Positions 25,721-33,692 of a DNA stretch of 64,000 nucleotides are shown here, one piece after another. The stretch comes from Neomoorella carbonis (GTDB lineage Bacteria; Bacillota; DSM-521; Neomoorellales; Neomoorellaceae). Made by a program: the position numbers and the translations under genes. The stretch's first letter is position 1; each line of letters opens with the position of its first letter. The notes beneath the pieces are model-generated. The model was not told the DNA's origin and made no database searches. It saw only the letters and a list, made by a program, of their open reading frames with translations. The stretch covers positions 310,001 to 374,000 of the forward strand of contig NZ_CP136420.1 in the NCBI RefSeq assembly GCF_045278715.1. The letters run 5' to 3'.

Positions 25721-26749
25721 ATGAGGTTATGTAAGATGAAAAAGGGTATAATCCTTTTAATGCTCGTTTTTCTAGCTGTGACGGTTTTAGGATGCGGTTC
25801 AGGTAATACGCAGAATGCAAAATCTCAGGAAAAAAAGAAATGGACAATCCGCCTGGGCACTATTCAAGCACCGGACAACGTGGTAACTCAAACTGCTATA
25901 AAATTTGCTGAGTATGCCAAAGAAAAGAGCGGCGGTAGATTGGATGTCCAGGTATTACCTGCTTCGCAACTAGGTAGCGCAAAAGAGCAGATTGAGAGTG
26001 TGAAACTGGGTAGCCAGGAAATGTTTACCGACGCCACCGACTGGTTAGGGGCATATGTGCCTGAGTATAATATCCTGGGGTTAGCATTTGCCTTCAGGGA
26101 TCAAGACCATGTACACAAATTTTTAAAAGGCCCCGAAGGGGAAAAAATGATAGAAAAACTTATTACATCGCATGGTATAAGGGTCCTTACCCATACCCTC
26201 GATAGAGTACCGAGAAACCTTCTGACAACTAGGCCGGTCAAATCTATTGCCGATCTCAAGGGATTGAAACTCCGTGTTCCTGAAATGCCTGCGTATGTGG
26301 AGGCGTGGAAGGCCATGGGGGCTGCTCCTACGCCTCTGGCTCTAGGAGAATTGTATACCGGGCTTGAACAAGGGGTAGTAGAAGGATTAGAAATTAATAC
26401 GGATAGTATGTACACCCAAAAATTTTACGAAGTGGCTAAAAACTACGCCTCTACAGGTCATGTTTTTGCTACATGTATGCTTATTATAAATGAAAAATTT
26501 TATCAAAGTTTACCAGACGATATGAAAAAGGTATTACAGGATGCCGCTTCAGAGGCCGAGAAATATAATAATGAGACTGTCAAAAAGTTAGAGATGGATA
26601 GTGTAGAAAAAATGAAAGCCGCCGGCGTTGTTGTAAGTCAAATTAATATAGATGAAATGCGTAATGCGGTTAAAGATGTTGCCTACAAGTTAGAAGAGAA
26701 AGGTATCTGGCCCAAGGGGTTATATGATAAAGTTCAAGCTATAAAATGA
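25721..26749 (+). CDS. dctP: TRAP transporter substrate-binding lipoprotein DctP
   Basis: A 342-residue extracytoplasmic solute receptor for the DctQM permease upstream. It has a lipoprotein signal (VTVLGCGSG lipobox, Cys near 27), typical for DctP in Gram-positive cells, then the DctP fold: TIRLGTIQAPDNVVTQTAIKFAEY, VLPASQLGSAKEQIE, the RTTPVRSI-like stretch TRPVKSIADLKGLKLRVP with the carboxylate-binding Arg, and GLEQGVVEGLE. Start ATG 25721 with AAGGAGG; ATG 25736 gives the shorter lipoprotein. The Arg points to an acid substrate. Confidence 0.9.
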   Translation: MRLCKMKKGIILLMLVFLAVTVLGCGSGNTQNAKSQEKKKWTIRLGTIQAPDNVVTQTAIKFAEYAKEKSGGRLDVQVLPASQLGSAKEQIESVKLGSQEMFTDATDWLGAYVPEYNILGLAFAFRDQDHVHKFLKGPEGEKMIEKLITSHGIRVLTHTLDRVPRNLLTTRPVKSIADLKGLKLRVPEMPAYVEAWKAMGAAPTPLALGELYTGLEQGVVEGLEINTDSMYTQKFYEVAKNYASTGHVFATCMLIINEKFYQSLPDDMKKVLQDAASEAEKYNNETVKKLEMDSVEKMKAAGVVVSQINIDEMRNAVKDVAYKLEEKGIWPKGLYDKVQAIK

Positions 26750-26762
26750 CACAAGATATGAA

Positions 26763-26798
26763 AAAGGGGGCTAGGCAGATAAATGTCTAGCCTCCTTT
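26763..26798 (+). terminator. Hairpin terminator/attenuator after dctP
   Basis: AAAGGGGGCTAGGCA pairs with TGTCTAGCCTCCTTT across GATAAA, with only minor mismatches, followed by ATGG. It may reduce rather than stop read-through to the uroD-like gene. Confidence 0.6.
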
Positions 26799-26845
26799 AT
26801 GGAACAAAAAGATAATTATATAAAAAGGAGAAAGGATGTCGCAAT

Positions 26846-27892
26846 TTGAAAACTTACCAGGAAGCCTTACAAGCTCTTAGATTTAAGCAAACCACAACAG
26901 TGCCTGTTGTTTTGTGGGCGATAGGACAGACATACGCTCCTTTTGCTGGAATTCCTGATGATGAATATTATGGCGATCCTGATAAAATGTTGAATGCGCA
27001 GTTATTGTTTCATGAAAAGTTTGCAGACGTATTTACCGTTCCAGGGATATGGCCTGATTTAGGTACTGTACCTGAACTTGGTGCTTTAGGTGCAATAGTT
27101 GAATTCCCCAATAATGCTCCTCCCCAAATTCGGCATCCTGCCCTGCAGGATATTCAAGAAGTTTCAAATCTGGCTATTCCCGATCCTCGCAATTCCCCAT
27201 ATACTTCCCAGGTGTTGGACTACCTCAAGTATTTTAAAAAATATCTACCTCAAAAACTTCAGGACGAATATGGCTACTTGGATGGACATCTCTTCTGCAT
27301 GGGTCCAGGGGAAGTTTCGGCTTTAATGGTTGGATATGATAAATTTTGCTATGCTCTGGTTGATTATCCAGAATTAGTCCATGAGCTTTTGCGAAAGGTT
27401 ACAGACTTCGTGAAAGAATATTTAATAGCGCAAATGGAGATAGTTGGCCCTGCCAAACGGGTCATCGTGGTAGATCATTTCCCGGGGATGATTTCAGCTC
27501 CCATGTATAAGGAGTTTATTCATCCTTATTTAAACGAAATATTTATACTTACTCAGGAAGCTGAGATAAGGCTTTATCATAATGAAAATAATTATCCCCA
27601 TCTGGTAAACTATATTAAGGACCTTGGAGCCAATGTCTGTCATATTGGCTATAAGCATAACCTGAGGGAAGACAAAGAGAAGATGGGAAAATGCCTGATG
27701 GGCAATGTCCATCCTATCATAGAAATGTTGGAAGGGAGTGCGAGCGATCTTCGCAAAAGGTGCCAAGAAATTATTAAAAGCGCAGGTAAAGGCGGGGGTC
27801 TTTGGCTATCAACTGCTGGTGGGATGGCTCCAGAAACACCTCCTGAAAAAATAAAAATCTTAATAGAGGTGGCATCCGAAACTCCTGTTTGA
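26846..27892 (+). CDS. Uroporphyrinogen decarboxylase-family (URO-D/MtaA-like) protein
   Basis: A 348-residue TIM-barrel of the UroD/MtaA/CmuA superfamily, which contains heme-path decarboxylases and many cobalamin methyltransferases. Recognisable parts: FHEKFADVFTVPGIWPDLGTV, GPGEVSALMVGYDKFCYALVDYPELVHELL, VVDHFPGMISAPMYKEFIHPY and LYHNENNYPHLVNYIKDLGANVCHIGY with candidate zinc residues. Members like this are common near corrinoid systems and sugar-acid clusters in anaerobes. There is no corrinoid protein in this window, and the heme pathway is absent nearby, so heme synthesis is unlikely. TTG 26846 is favoured by AAAGGA about 10 bases upstream. The true reaction is unknown. Confidence 0.75.
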   Translation: MKTYQEALQALRFKQTTTVPVVLWAIGQTYAPFAGIPDDEYYGDPDKMLNAQLLFHEKFADVFTVPGIWPDLGTVPELGALGAIVEFPNNAPPQIRHPALQDIQEVSNLAIPDPRNSPYTSQVLDYLKYFKKYLPQKLQDEYGYLDGHLFCMGPGEVSALMVGYDKFCYALVDYPELVHELLRKVTDFVKEYLIAQMEIVGPAKRVIVVDHFPGMISAPMYKEFIHPYLNEIFILTQEAEIRLYHNENNYPHLVNYIKDLGANVCHIGYKHNLREDKEKMGKCLMGNVHPIIEMLEGSASDLRKRCQEIIKSAGKGGGLWLSTAGGMAPETPPEKIKILIEVASETPV

Positions 27893-27966
27893 AGAAAGTA
27901 GTATTAAATTTCAACACTTGTTTAGATAGATGTTTATTGTTCCGGTTGAGAGAGGAGAGTTTCTGA

Positions 27967-29253
27967 GTGGGATACGGCTTAGATTTACCTTATGGTAATG
28001 GTAAACTTACCATTAATTTTTCCGCAGAAGACTTAGTGAAGGTTTTATCACCGTTATCTATAAAAGAAATACCCCCTATGAAAGAAGAGATCCAGGAGGC
28101 TTTAGCAAATCCTATCGGTTGCCAGACACTGAGCAAGATAGTATCACCGACGAGCAAGGTAGTGATTCTTTGTGACGACAACACCCGCCTGACGCCAGCC
28201 AATCTCATTGTTCCCATCATTCTCAGGGAATTAGCAAGCGGTGGCGTCCGCAAGGAAAATATCAAAATCCTCATGGCGCTAGGTACCCACCGGCCCATGA
28301 CACAGGAAGAGCTGAAACAAAAATTAGGTGACGAAATTGTAGAGCAGGTGGAAGTAATAAACCATGACTTCCGAAATCCAGCAGTCCTATATGATTTCGG
28401 CCTGACAGAAAACGGTACGCCGGTGAAGGTAAACAGATTGGTGCTGGAAGCAGATATCGTTATCGGTATTGGCAGCATCGTTCCCCACCATATACCCGGA
28501 TATAGTGGGGGGGCCAAGATCGTGCAGCCGGGAATTTGCGGAGAGGATACCACGGCAGCCACTCATCTCTTGAGTGTGCGCACCCGGCGCAATATGCTAG
28601 GCATAGTGGAAAATAAGGTGCGGGAAGAAATGGAGGCTATAGCTGATAAAGCGGGAGTAAAATACGTGTTTAATACGGTTTTGGACCCCCGGGGGCGGGT
28701 AGTTAAAGCCTTCTTCGGCGATATCCGCCAAGCATTCCGTGCAGGGGTGGAGACCAGTCGTCGGGTTTATGGCATTCCTGCCCAGGGACGGACACCTATT
28801 GTGGTGGCCAGCTCTTACCCGTGCGACCTGGAGTTCTGGCAGGCCCACAAGACGTTATACCCGTGCGATATGCTGGTGGAAGAGGGTGGCAGTATAATTA
28901 TTGTCACTCCCTGCCCGGAAGGAGTGGCGGTCACCCATCCGGAGTTGCTGGAATTTGCCGGCCAGAGCCCGGAGGATATTGACGCCCAGATTGAGGAGGG
29001 GATTATAAAGGATAAGGTGGCGGGGGCACTGGCCCTGGCCTGGGCCAAGGTGCGCCAGCATGCCGATGTTTGCCTGGTTTCCCATGGTATCGGCCCCGAG
29101 ATGGCGACCAAACTGGGCTTTAAACACGCTGCTATAGTAGAAGAAGCCCTGGACCGGGCCTGGGCGCGGCTGGGCAAAGGAGCCGGGGTGACAGTATTAA
29201 CCCATGGAGCTGATACCCTACCGTTATTACCGGAAGATGACAATCTGCAGTAG
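27967..29253 (+). CDS. LarA-family nickel-pincer racemase/epimerase
   Basis: LarA racemises lactate by hydride transfer through a nickel-pincer nucleotide; homologues act on other 2-hydroxy acids. The 428-residue protein keeps every key residue at the same number as in Lactiplantibacillus LarA: His108 (LGTHRPM), His174 (VPHHIPGYSGG), Lys184 (GAKIVQPG) and His200 (ATHLLS). Also VILCDDNTRLTPANLIVP near the N-terminus. These matches support the GTG start at 27967. Given the C4-acid kinase and PdxA2 upstream, a C2 epimerase of threonate/erythronate-like acids is a good guess. LarB, LarC and LarE, which make the cofactor, are not in the window. Confidence 0.85.
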   Translation: MGYGLDLPYGNGKLTINFSAEDLVKVLSPLSIKEIPPMKEEIQEALANPIGCQTLSKIVSPTSKVVILCDDNTRLTPANLIVPIILRELASGGVRKENIKILMALGTHRPMTQEELKQKLGDEIVEQVEVINHDFRNPAVLYDFGLTENGTPVKVNRLVLEADIVIGIGSIVPHHIPGYSGGAKIVQPGICGEDTTAATHLLSVRTRRNMLGIVENKVREEMEAIADKAGVKYVFNTVLDPRGRVVKAFFGDIRQAFRAGVETSRRVYGIPAQGRTPIVVASSYPCDLEFWQAHKTLYPCDMLVEEGGSIIIVTPCPEGVAVTHPELLEFAGQSPEDIDAQIEEGIIKDKVAGALALAWAKVRQHADVCLVSHGIGPEMATKLGFKHAAIVEEALDRAWARLGKGAGVTVLTHGADTLPLLPEDDNLQ

Positions 29254-29399
29254 TTTTGCAGAGGTAAATTCCCCGGTAGCATCCTTTGCCCAGTTTGTTA
29301 AAACCTATTTAAAATATTAAAATAACCTTACTTAGTGAGAAGGAAAATAAGCAATAATGTCGAATATATAAGTAACAGCAAAAATAAAGAAGGGATTGT

Positions 29400-29723
29400 T
29401 TGAAACACCAGACGGTTTTAATAGTCGGCCATGCAAAAATTTCGCGAGATGTGGCCAGCCGTAGCGTATATGAAAGCATCGCTTTCTCGGTAGAGATCGA
29501 CCGTAAGTATGGGGTTATAGTTGATTGTGAGCCGACCATCCTTATTGAAAGCGGTCGCGATTTTATCAAGCGGCTAATAGTAGGGCTTAGCTTAGAAGAG
29601 ATAGACGAAATCTGCAGGCGGATAGAAGAAAATTATCACGGAAATGCTTTACCTGCCTTGATTGCGGCGTTAAAAGATATTTACCGGCAATATAACTATC
29701 TTAAAGACAACAAGAAATTATAG
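29400..29723 (+). CDS. DUF3870 family protein
   Basis: A 107-residue protein of the DUF3870 type: VLIVGHAKISRDVASRSVYE, FSVEIDRKYGVIVDCEPTIL and FIKRLIVGLSL. These proteins recur in catabolic clusters of anaerobes, often near LarA or TRAP genes, with no known reaction. TTG 29400 follows AGAAGGGA. It ends with a clear terminator. Function is unknown; co-conservation with LarA suggests a shared role. Confidence 0.7.
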   Translation: MKHQTVLIVGHAKISRDVASRSVYESIAFSVEIDRKYGVIVDCEPTILIESGRDFIKRLIVGLSLEEIDEICRRIEENYHGNALPALIAALKDIYRQYNYLKDNKKL

Positions 29724-29774
29724 AGCTGACCCAATCGCTGTGGCCAAGTAGCATTGGCCAGTTTCGTGAGTGGG

Positions 29775-29817
29775 AGCCAGCCTTTCTGTAAAAAGAAGGG
29801 TTGGCTTTTGCTTTTTA
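29775..29817 (+). terminator. Terminator after the DUF3870 gene
   Basis: AGCCAGCCTTTCT and AGAAGGGTTGGCT form a stem (one G-T, one mismatch) followed by TTTTGCTTTTT. Confidence 0.8.
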
Positions 29818-29920
29818 TTAAAGCTCTCGAAATGAGGGGGGTGTCCAATGAGGTCAGGAAGGTAAAAACTTTTGGGTTAAGCTAAGATGATAAATTTTAT
29901 ACCAAAGTTTGGAGGTAGAT

Positions 29921-31363
29921 ATGTTGAAGGACTTGGTAAAGGATGTTGTTGTCATAGGCGGTGGTACCTCGGGGTGGGTAGCTGCCGTAGCGGCAGCCCG
30001 TAATGGTGCAGATGTTCTCCTGGTAGAAGAGGGCTCCTGCCTGGGCGGCACCATGACCGCAGGCCTTGTTCTTGGCCTATGCTCCCTCAGACACCAGGGC
30101 GTCAAAACGAATAAAAAGTTTTCGCAGCAGGAGATATCTTATGCTGATGAACAGGTTGTCTACGGCATAGCCCAGGAGTTTGTCGACCGTATGGTTGCCG
30201 TAGGGGCTGCCTATGGGAAACAGGGAAAAGCCACGGTAAGGGTGCTTTTTGATCCGGAGATCGCCAAGTGGGTAATTGATCAGATGGTTCTGGAAGCGGG
30301 GGTTAACGTTTTACTGTGCACCAAAGCTTATCAGGCCGTAATGGAAAACAGCAGGGTGACAGGCGTTAGATTAAAAAATGGCCTGGGTTTGATGGACGTT
30401 AAAGCCAAGGTAACCATTGACTGTACCGGCGATGGCGATATTGCCGTATCTGCAGGTGCTGCCTACGAAGTCGGCCGCCCTACAGACAATCTGACCCAAC
30501 CTTTATCTATATATTTCCAGATTGGCGGCGTTAATATCGATCGGACCCTGAAGGTCATGAAAGAGAATATCGATGCTTATGGTAGCGATTATGTAGAAGC
30601 TTTGTTAGAGGCAAGGAGCAAAGGGTTACCCCTGACGTTATTGGGATTTAGAAGACAAATGGAAGAGGCTTTGAAGAACGGCGACTTTCCCCTCCCGTAT
30701 GGCATTAAGCAAGTTAACCCCAAAACCCATTTTGGTATCGCCAGGCCCATCTACAAGAATGGCAAGATTAGGTACGAAATTACCTCCCACAATATTGATA
30801 TGGCCTACTATGTCAATGCTATAGATACTTTTCAGCTTACAAAAGCTACGATCGCCATGCGCGATGTCGCTGTGAGAATGGCAGAGTTTTATAGAAAGTA
30901 CATCCCTGGCTACGAAGACTCTTATTTACTTCAAACGGCCAGTATGGTGGGCGTACGGGAAACGCGGCGCATTACAGGTGATTATATATTAAAATATGAG
31001 GATGTCATCCAGGGCCAGACTTTTACAGACGCCGTAGGCCGTAACGGTAGCGTCATAGACATCCACGATATTGACGGCGGCGAAAAACCTATTAACTTGA
31101 GCGAGGTGGGCGGCCAGGGGTGGTATCATGTGCCTTATAGAATTCTCCTACCCCGAAATATTGAAGGACTTTTAATAGCAGGGAGGTGCGTGTCCTCAGA
31201 TTATCTAGCCAACGGCTCTATCCGCCAACAAGCAGGATGTATGGTCACTGGTCAGGCAGCTGGGGTGGCGGCGGCCATAGCTGCGCAAGGAGGTATTAGC
31301 CCGAGAGAAGTAAATGTGGAGGAACTACAAAAAAGACTTGTGTTGCAGGGTGTTCTTATTTAA
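29921..31363 (+). CDS. FAD-dependent oxidoreductase (FAD_oxidored family)
   Basis: A 480-residue flavoprotein of the PF12831 group: DVVVIGGGTSGWVAAVAAAR and ADVLLVEEGSCLGGTMTAGLV (FAD binding), VTIDCTGDGDIAVSAGAAYE in the middle, VGVRETRRITGDY and GRCVSSDYLANGSIRQQAGC at the C-terminus. This family occurs in sugar-acid and xenobiotic catabolic clusters; no firm substrate is known. ATG 29921 lies a few bases after GGAGGT; TTG 29924 is an alternative. Encoded between DUF3870 and an Nramp-like transporter, after a terminator, so it may have its own promoter. Confidence 0.82.
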   Translation: MLKDLVKDVVVIGGGTSGWVAAVAAARNGADVLLVEEGSCLGGTMTAGLVLGLCSLRHQGVKTNKKFSQQEISYADEQVVYGIAQEFVDRMVAVGAAYGKQGKATVRVLFDPEIAKWVIDQMVLEAGVNVLLCTKAYQAVMENSRVTGVRLKNGLGLMDVKAKVTIDCTGDGDIAVSAGAAYEVGRPTDNLTQPLSIYFQIGGVNIDRTLKVMKENIDAYGSDYVEALLEARSKGLPLTLLGFRRQMEEALKNGDFPLPYGIKQVNPKTHFGIARPIYKNGKIRYEITSHNIDMAYYVNAIDTFQLTKATIAMRDVAVRMAEFYRKYIPGYEDSYLLQTASMVGVRETRRITGDYILKYEDVIQGQTFTDAVGRNGSVIDIHDIDGGEKPINLSEVGGQGWYHVPYRILLPRNIEGLLIAGRCVSSDYLANGSIRQQAGCMVTGQAAGVAAAIAAQGGISPREVNVEELQKRLVLQGVLI

Positions 31364-31395
31364 TTTAAGCCTTTTTAAGTTTAGGAACAAGTTAT

Positions 31396-31424
31396 GGAAG
31401 CATTCTTTGCTGAGAATGCCTTCC
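31396..31424 (+). repeat. Inverted repeat before the Nramp-like gene
   Basis: GGAAGCATTCT pairs with AGAATGCCTTCC around TTTGCTG or similar; no T run follows, so its role (mRNA stability or protein site) is open. Confidence 0.4.
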
Positions 31425-31470
31425 GCTAGCCCATAATTTGAAACAATTTTAGGAAAAGGAGTGAAATATA

Positions 31471-32769
31471 ATGGCCATTTCAGTAGAAGAAAATAAAACT
31501 AAGCTTGCTCACATCCCCGCAAACTTCTGGGAATATATCCTTTCCTTCGGTCCGGGTATTGTCATGGTTCTAAGTTGGCTGGGCGCCGGCGATCTAGTGG
31601 ACATGTCTGTTTCTGGTGCCCATTATGGTTATGACCTGATGTGGGGGTTAGTTTTAGCTTTAGTGTTACGCTATATCTTAGTTAATGTTATATCAAAGTA
31701 TGCCCTCTGCAATGTTCATCACGAAACTATATTCCAGGGTTACAGGCGCTTATTCAAATATTTACCCTTAATTTTTGGCATAGCCAGCCTCTTTTTAGCT
31801 CACTTTTATGCTTCTTACCTGGTCAAAGGAGCTGGAGAAGCCCTCTGGCACCTCACCAATACCGGCAACACCTTTATATGGTCGCTTATAGTCGTCATAG
31901 TGTCAGTGATTTTATTAGGTAAGGGTGTTTATAACTACGTTGAGATAACCATAAAAGGCATTTTAATTCTCATGGTCATCAGTCTGATTGGCAGCGCCAT
32001 ATGGGCAGGACCCAATGTACCGGCTTTATTAAAAGGGACCATTGCTTTTAGTGTACCGAAAAATGTGGGCGGTATTGACACTCTAGTTTTTGTCGTTTCG
32101 TTAATCGGCGCAGTAGCAGGCTCAATGTCCAACCTCATTTATCCTTATTTATTTGATCAAAAAGGCTGGCGTGGCCCCAAATACTTAAAACTACAGCGCT
32201 ATGATTTACTCTTCGGTATTTTAATGATCATTATAATCGATTTGGCAGTATGGGTGCTGGGGGCCGAAATTTTGCATCCCAAAGGTTTAACTGTAAAAAC
32301 TGTAGCTGATATGGCACAGATGTTAACCAGTACCCTGGGGGTGTTAGGCGGCATACTATTTTATTTAGGTGTATTCGGGGCCTGTTTTAGTACAGTCATT
32401 GGTTATGGACTAGGTTTTGGCAATTTATTTGTAGACTCTTTGTTTGTTACTCTTCCTGAAAGAGCCCGAAAGTATGGCTATCAGCATGCTAAAGACCCAC
32501 TTTATAAATTATCGCTGTTTATCACTGTTGTTTTACCTGTAATTTGGGCTCTGCCTTCTATGCCGGGATTCGTTTATCTAACTGTAATGGTGAATGCCTG
32601 GCAAATAATCCTATTGCCCGCCGTAGCTATAGGGTTAATAGTTCTTACTAATAGAAAAGATTTATTAGGAGAATATGTAAATAAATGGTGGGAGAATCTA
32701 CTTCTTTTCATATTAATAGTTTTAACCTTTTGGTCGGTATGGCAACTGATCGCTAGTTTATTTAAATAA
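31471..32769 (+). CDS. Nramp-superfamily membrane transporter (non-canonical)
   Basis: A 432-residue protein with about eleven hydrophobic segments and Nramp-like patterns: FGPGIVMVLSWLGAGDLVD in helix 1, SLIGAVAGSMSNLIYPYLFD in helix 6 and GFGNLFVDSLF later. The metal-binding DPGN of true Nramp proteins is replaced by LGAGDL, and the MPH motif of helix 6 is also gone, so divalent-metal transport is doubtful. Related non-canonical Nramp proteins are linked to other cations or organic compounds. ATG 31471 follows AAAAGGAG. Position suggests a second transporter for the same pathway, possibly for its substrate or nickel; both are guesses. Confidence 0.72.
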   Translation: MAISVEENKTKLAHIPANFWEYILSFGPGIVMVLSWLGAGDLVDMSVSGAHYGYDLMWGLVLALVLRYILVNVISKYALCNVHHETIFQGYRRLFKYLPLIFGIASLFLAHFYASYLVKGAGEALWHLTNTGNTFIWSLIVVIVSVILLGKGVYNYVEITIKGILILMVISLIGSAIWAGPNVPALLKGTIAFSVPKNVGGIDTLVFVVSLIGAVAGSMSNLIYPYLFDQKGWRGPKYLKLQRYDLLFGILMIIIIDLAVWVLGAEILHPKGLTVKTVADMAQMLTSTLGVLGGILFYLGVFGACFSTVIGYGLGFGNLFVDSLFVTLPERARKYGYQHAKDPLYKLSLFITVVLPVIWALPSMPGFVYLTVMVNAWQIILLPAVAIGLIVLTNRKDLLGEYVNKWWENLLLFILIVLTFWSVWQLIASLFK

Positions 32770-32826
32770 CAATACTTATCCTGGAAAAGCACCTTCTACT
32801 GACATTAAAGTAGAAAATCCAAACAT

Positions 32827-33038
32827 AACATCCGCCTAACGCCGGCCAATCCCATTTTCCCGATCGTTCTCATATTACCCTGTATCATAGGCCTATGACC
32901 CTGGATTTTAAATATACTCCATACAGTAGAAAAAGCTTGAACCAGTCCTGGGTACGCTTGAGGAAAGAAGCTAGAGTAACAGTTTTAACCCACGGTGCTG
33001 ATACGTTACTTTTGCTAGCCGAAGATAACTTAGAGTAG
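32827..33038 (+). pseudogene. larA remnant with large internal deletion
   Basis: Two stretches line up base by base with the intact larA at 27967-29253. 32827-32872 matches the NTRLTPANLIVPIIL region (around 28180-28235); 32893-33038 matches the 3' end including the VLTHGADTLPLLPEDD coding tail and its TAG stop (around 29100-29253). The middle of the gene, some 860 bases, is missing. Many substitutions show it has been decaying for long. It indicates an earlier second larA next to the Nramp-like gene. Confidence 0.82.
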
Positions 33039-33057
33039 CAATATAAAATTATGAACA

Positions 33058-33084
33058 AAGGCTGGATTTTTTCCAGCCTTTTAA
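33058..33084 (+). terminator. Terminator after the larA remnant
   Basis: AAGGCTGGA and TCCAGCCTT form a perfect 9-base stem with a T-only loop, followed by TT. It may end the catabolic region. Confidence 0.75.
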
Positions 33085-33285
33085 TGTCTAATAACTGGAT
33101 ATTTTTATATTTTAAATAGAGCCAGTAGTTATAGGAAAAAGTTAGTGCAGCTTGATGTTACCTGACCTGGAGATGGGGGATGCGTCAGTAAAGGAGCCAA
33201 GAAGCTTTAACGGTAGGATGGACAGGTCCTTAAAGCTCTGTTAAAATAAGGATGCAGCGATTACCGGTTGGGAGAGATGGGAATA

Positions 33286-33543
33286 ATGGGGGATAAGGGT
33301 AATGCTTTATACCAACTAGTAACCCAGATTGCCGGGGAGCTCAAGCAAACCCGGCAGGAACTCAGCAACCAGATTGGCGGTGTGCGGCAAGAGCTTAATG
33401 ATCAAATCAGCAGCTTCAGGCAGGAACTTCGCACCGAGATTTCCAGTACCCGGCAGGAGCTTACTGAAAGGCTTGATCGGGTGGAGAAGCGGCTGAATGC
33501 AACCTTTGAGCAGGTAGGTATGCTGACGGAATTTCGAATCTAA
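33286..33543 (+). CDS. Small coiled-coil protein, probably cut short by a stop codon
   Basis: An 85-residue, Gln/Glu/Arg-rich coiled-coil protein with repeating heptads of the type SNQIGGVRQELNDQ, SSFRQELRTE, SSTRQELTER, ending DRVEKRLNATFEQVGMLTEF. A TAA follows, and the same frame then continues one codon later as a second open stretch (33547-33651), so this looks like a longer protein split by a nonsense change. The start may be ATG 33286 or 33277. I do not recognise the function; similar proteins of this kind are common in Moorella-like genomes. Confidence 0.55.
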   Translation: MGDKGNALYQLVTQIAGELKQTRQELSNQIGGVRQELNDQISSFRQELRTEISSTRQELTERLDRVEKRLNATFEQVGMLTEFRI

Positions 33544-33546
33544 GTT

Positions 33547-33651
33547 ATGAAAAAGCTGAATGAAATCAGCGAAAATCAAAAATCCATGTTTGCAATGTTG
33601 GGCGAACATGAAGTTAAAATTCGCAATTTATACCGGGAAAGGGCGGTTTAG
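33547..33651 (+). pseudogene. C-terminal remnant of the split coiled-coil gene
   Basis: Reading on in the same frame past TAA 33541-33543 gives VMKKLNEISENQ... and ends at TAG 33649 (34 residues from the ATG). Its helical, polar character continues the upstream protein, so it is probably the original C-terminus rather than a new gene. Confidence 0.5.
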
Positions 33652-33692
33652 AGGCCGCCATTTCCCGGGAGTATCGGCAAGGAGGATTTGGT

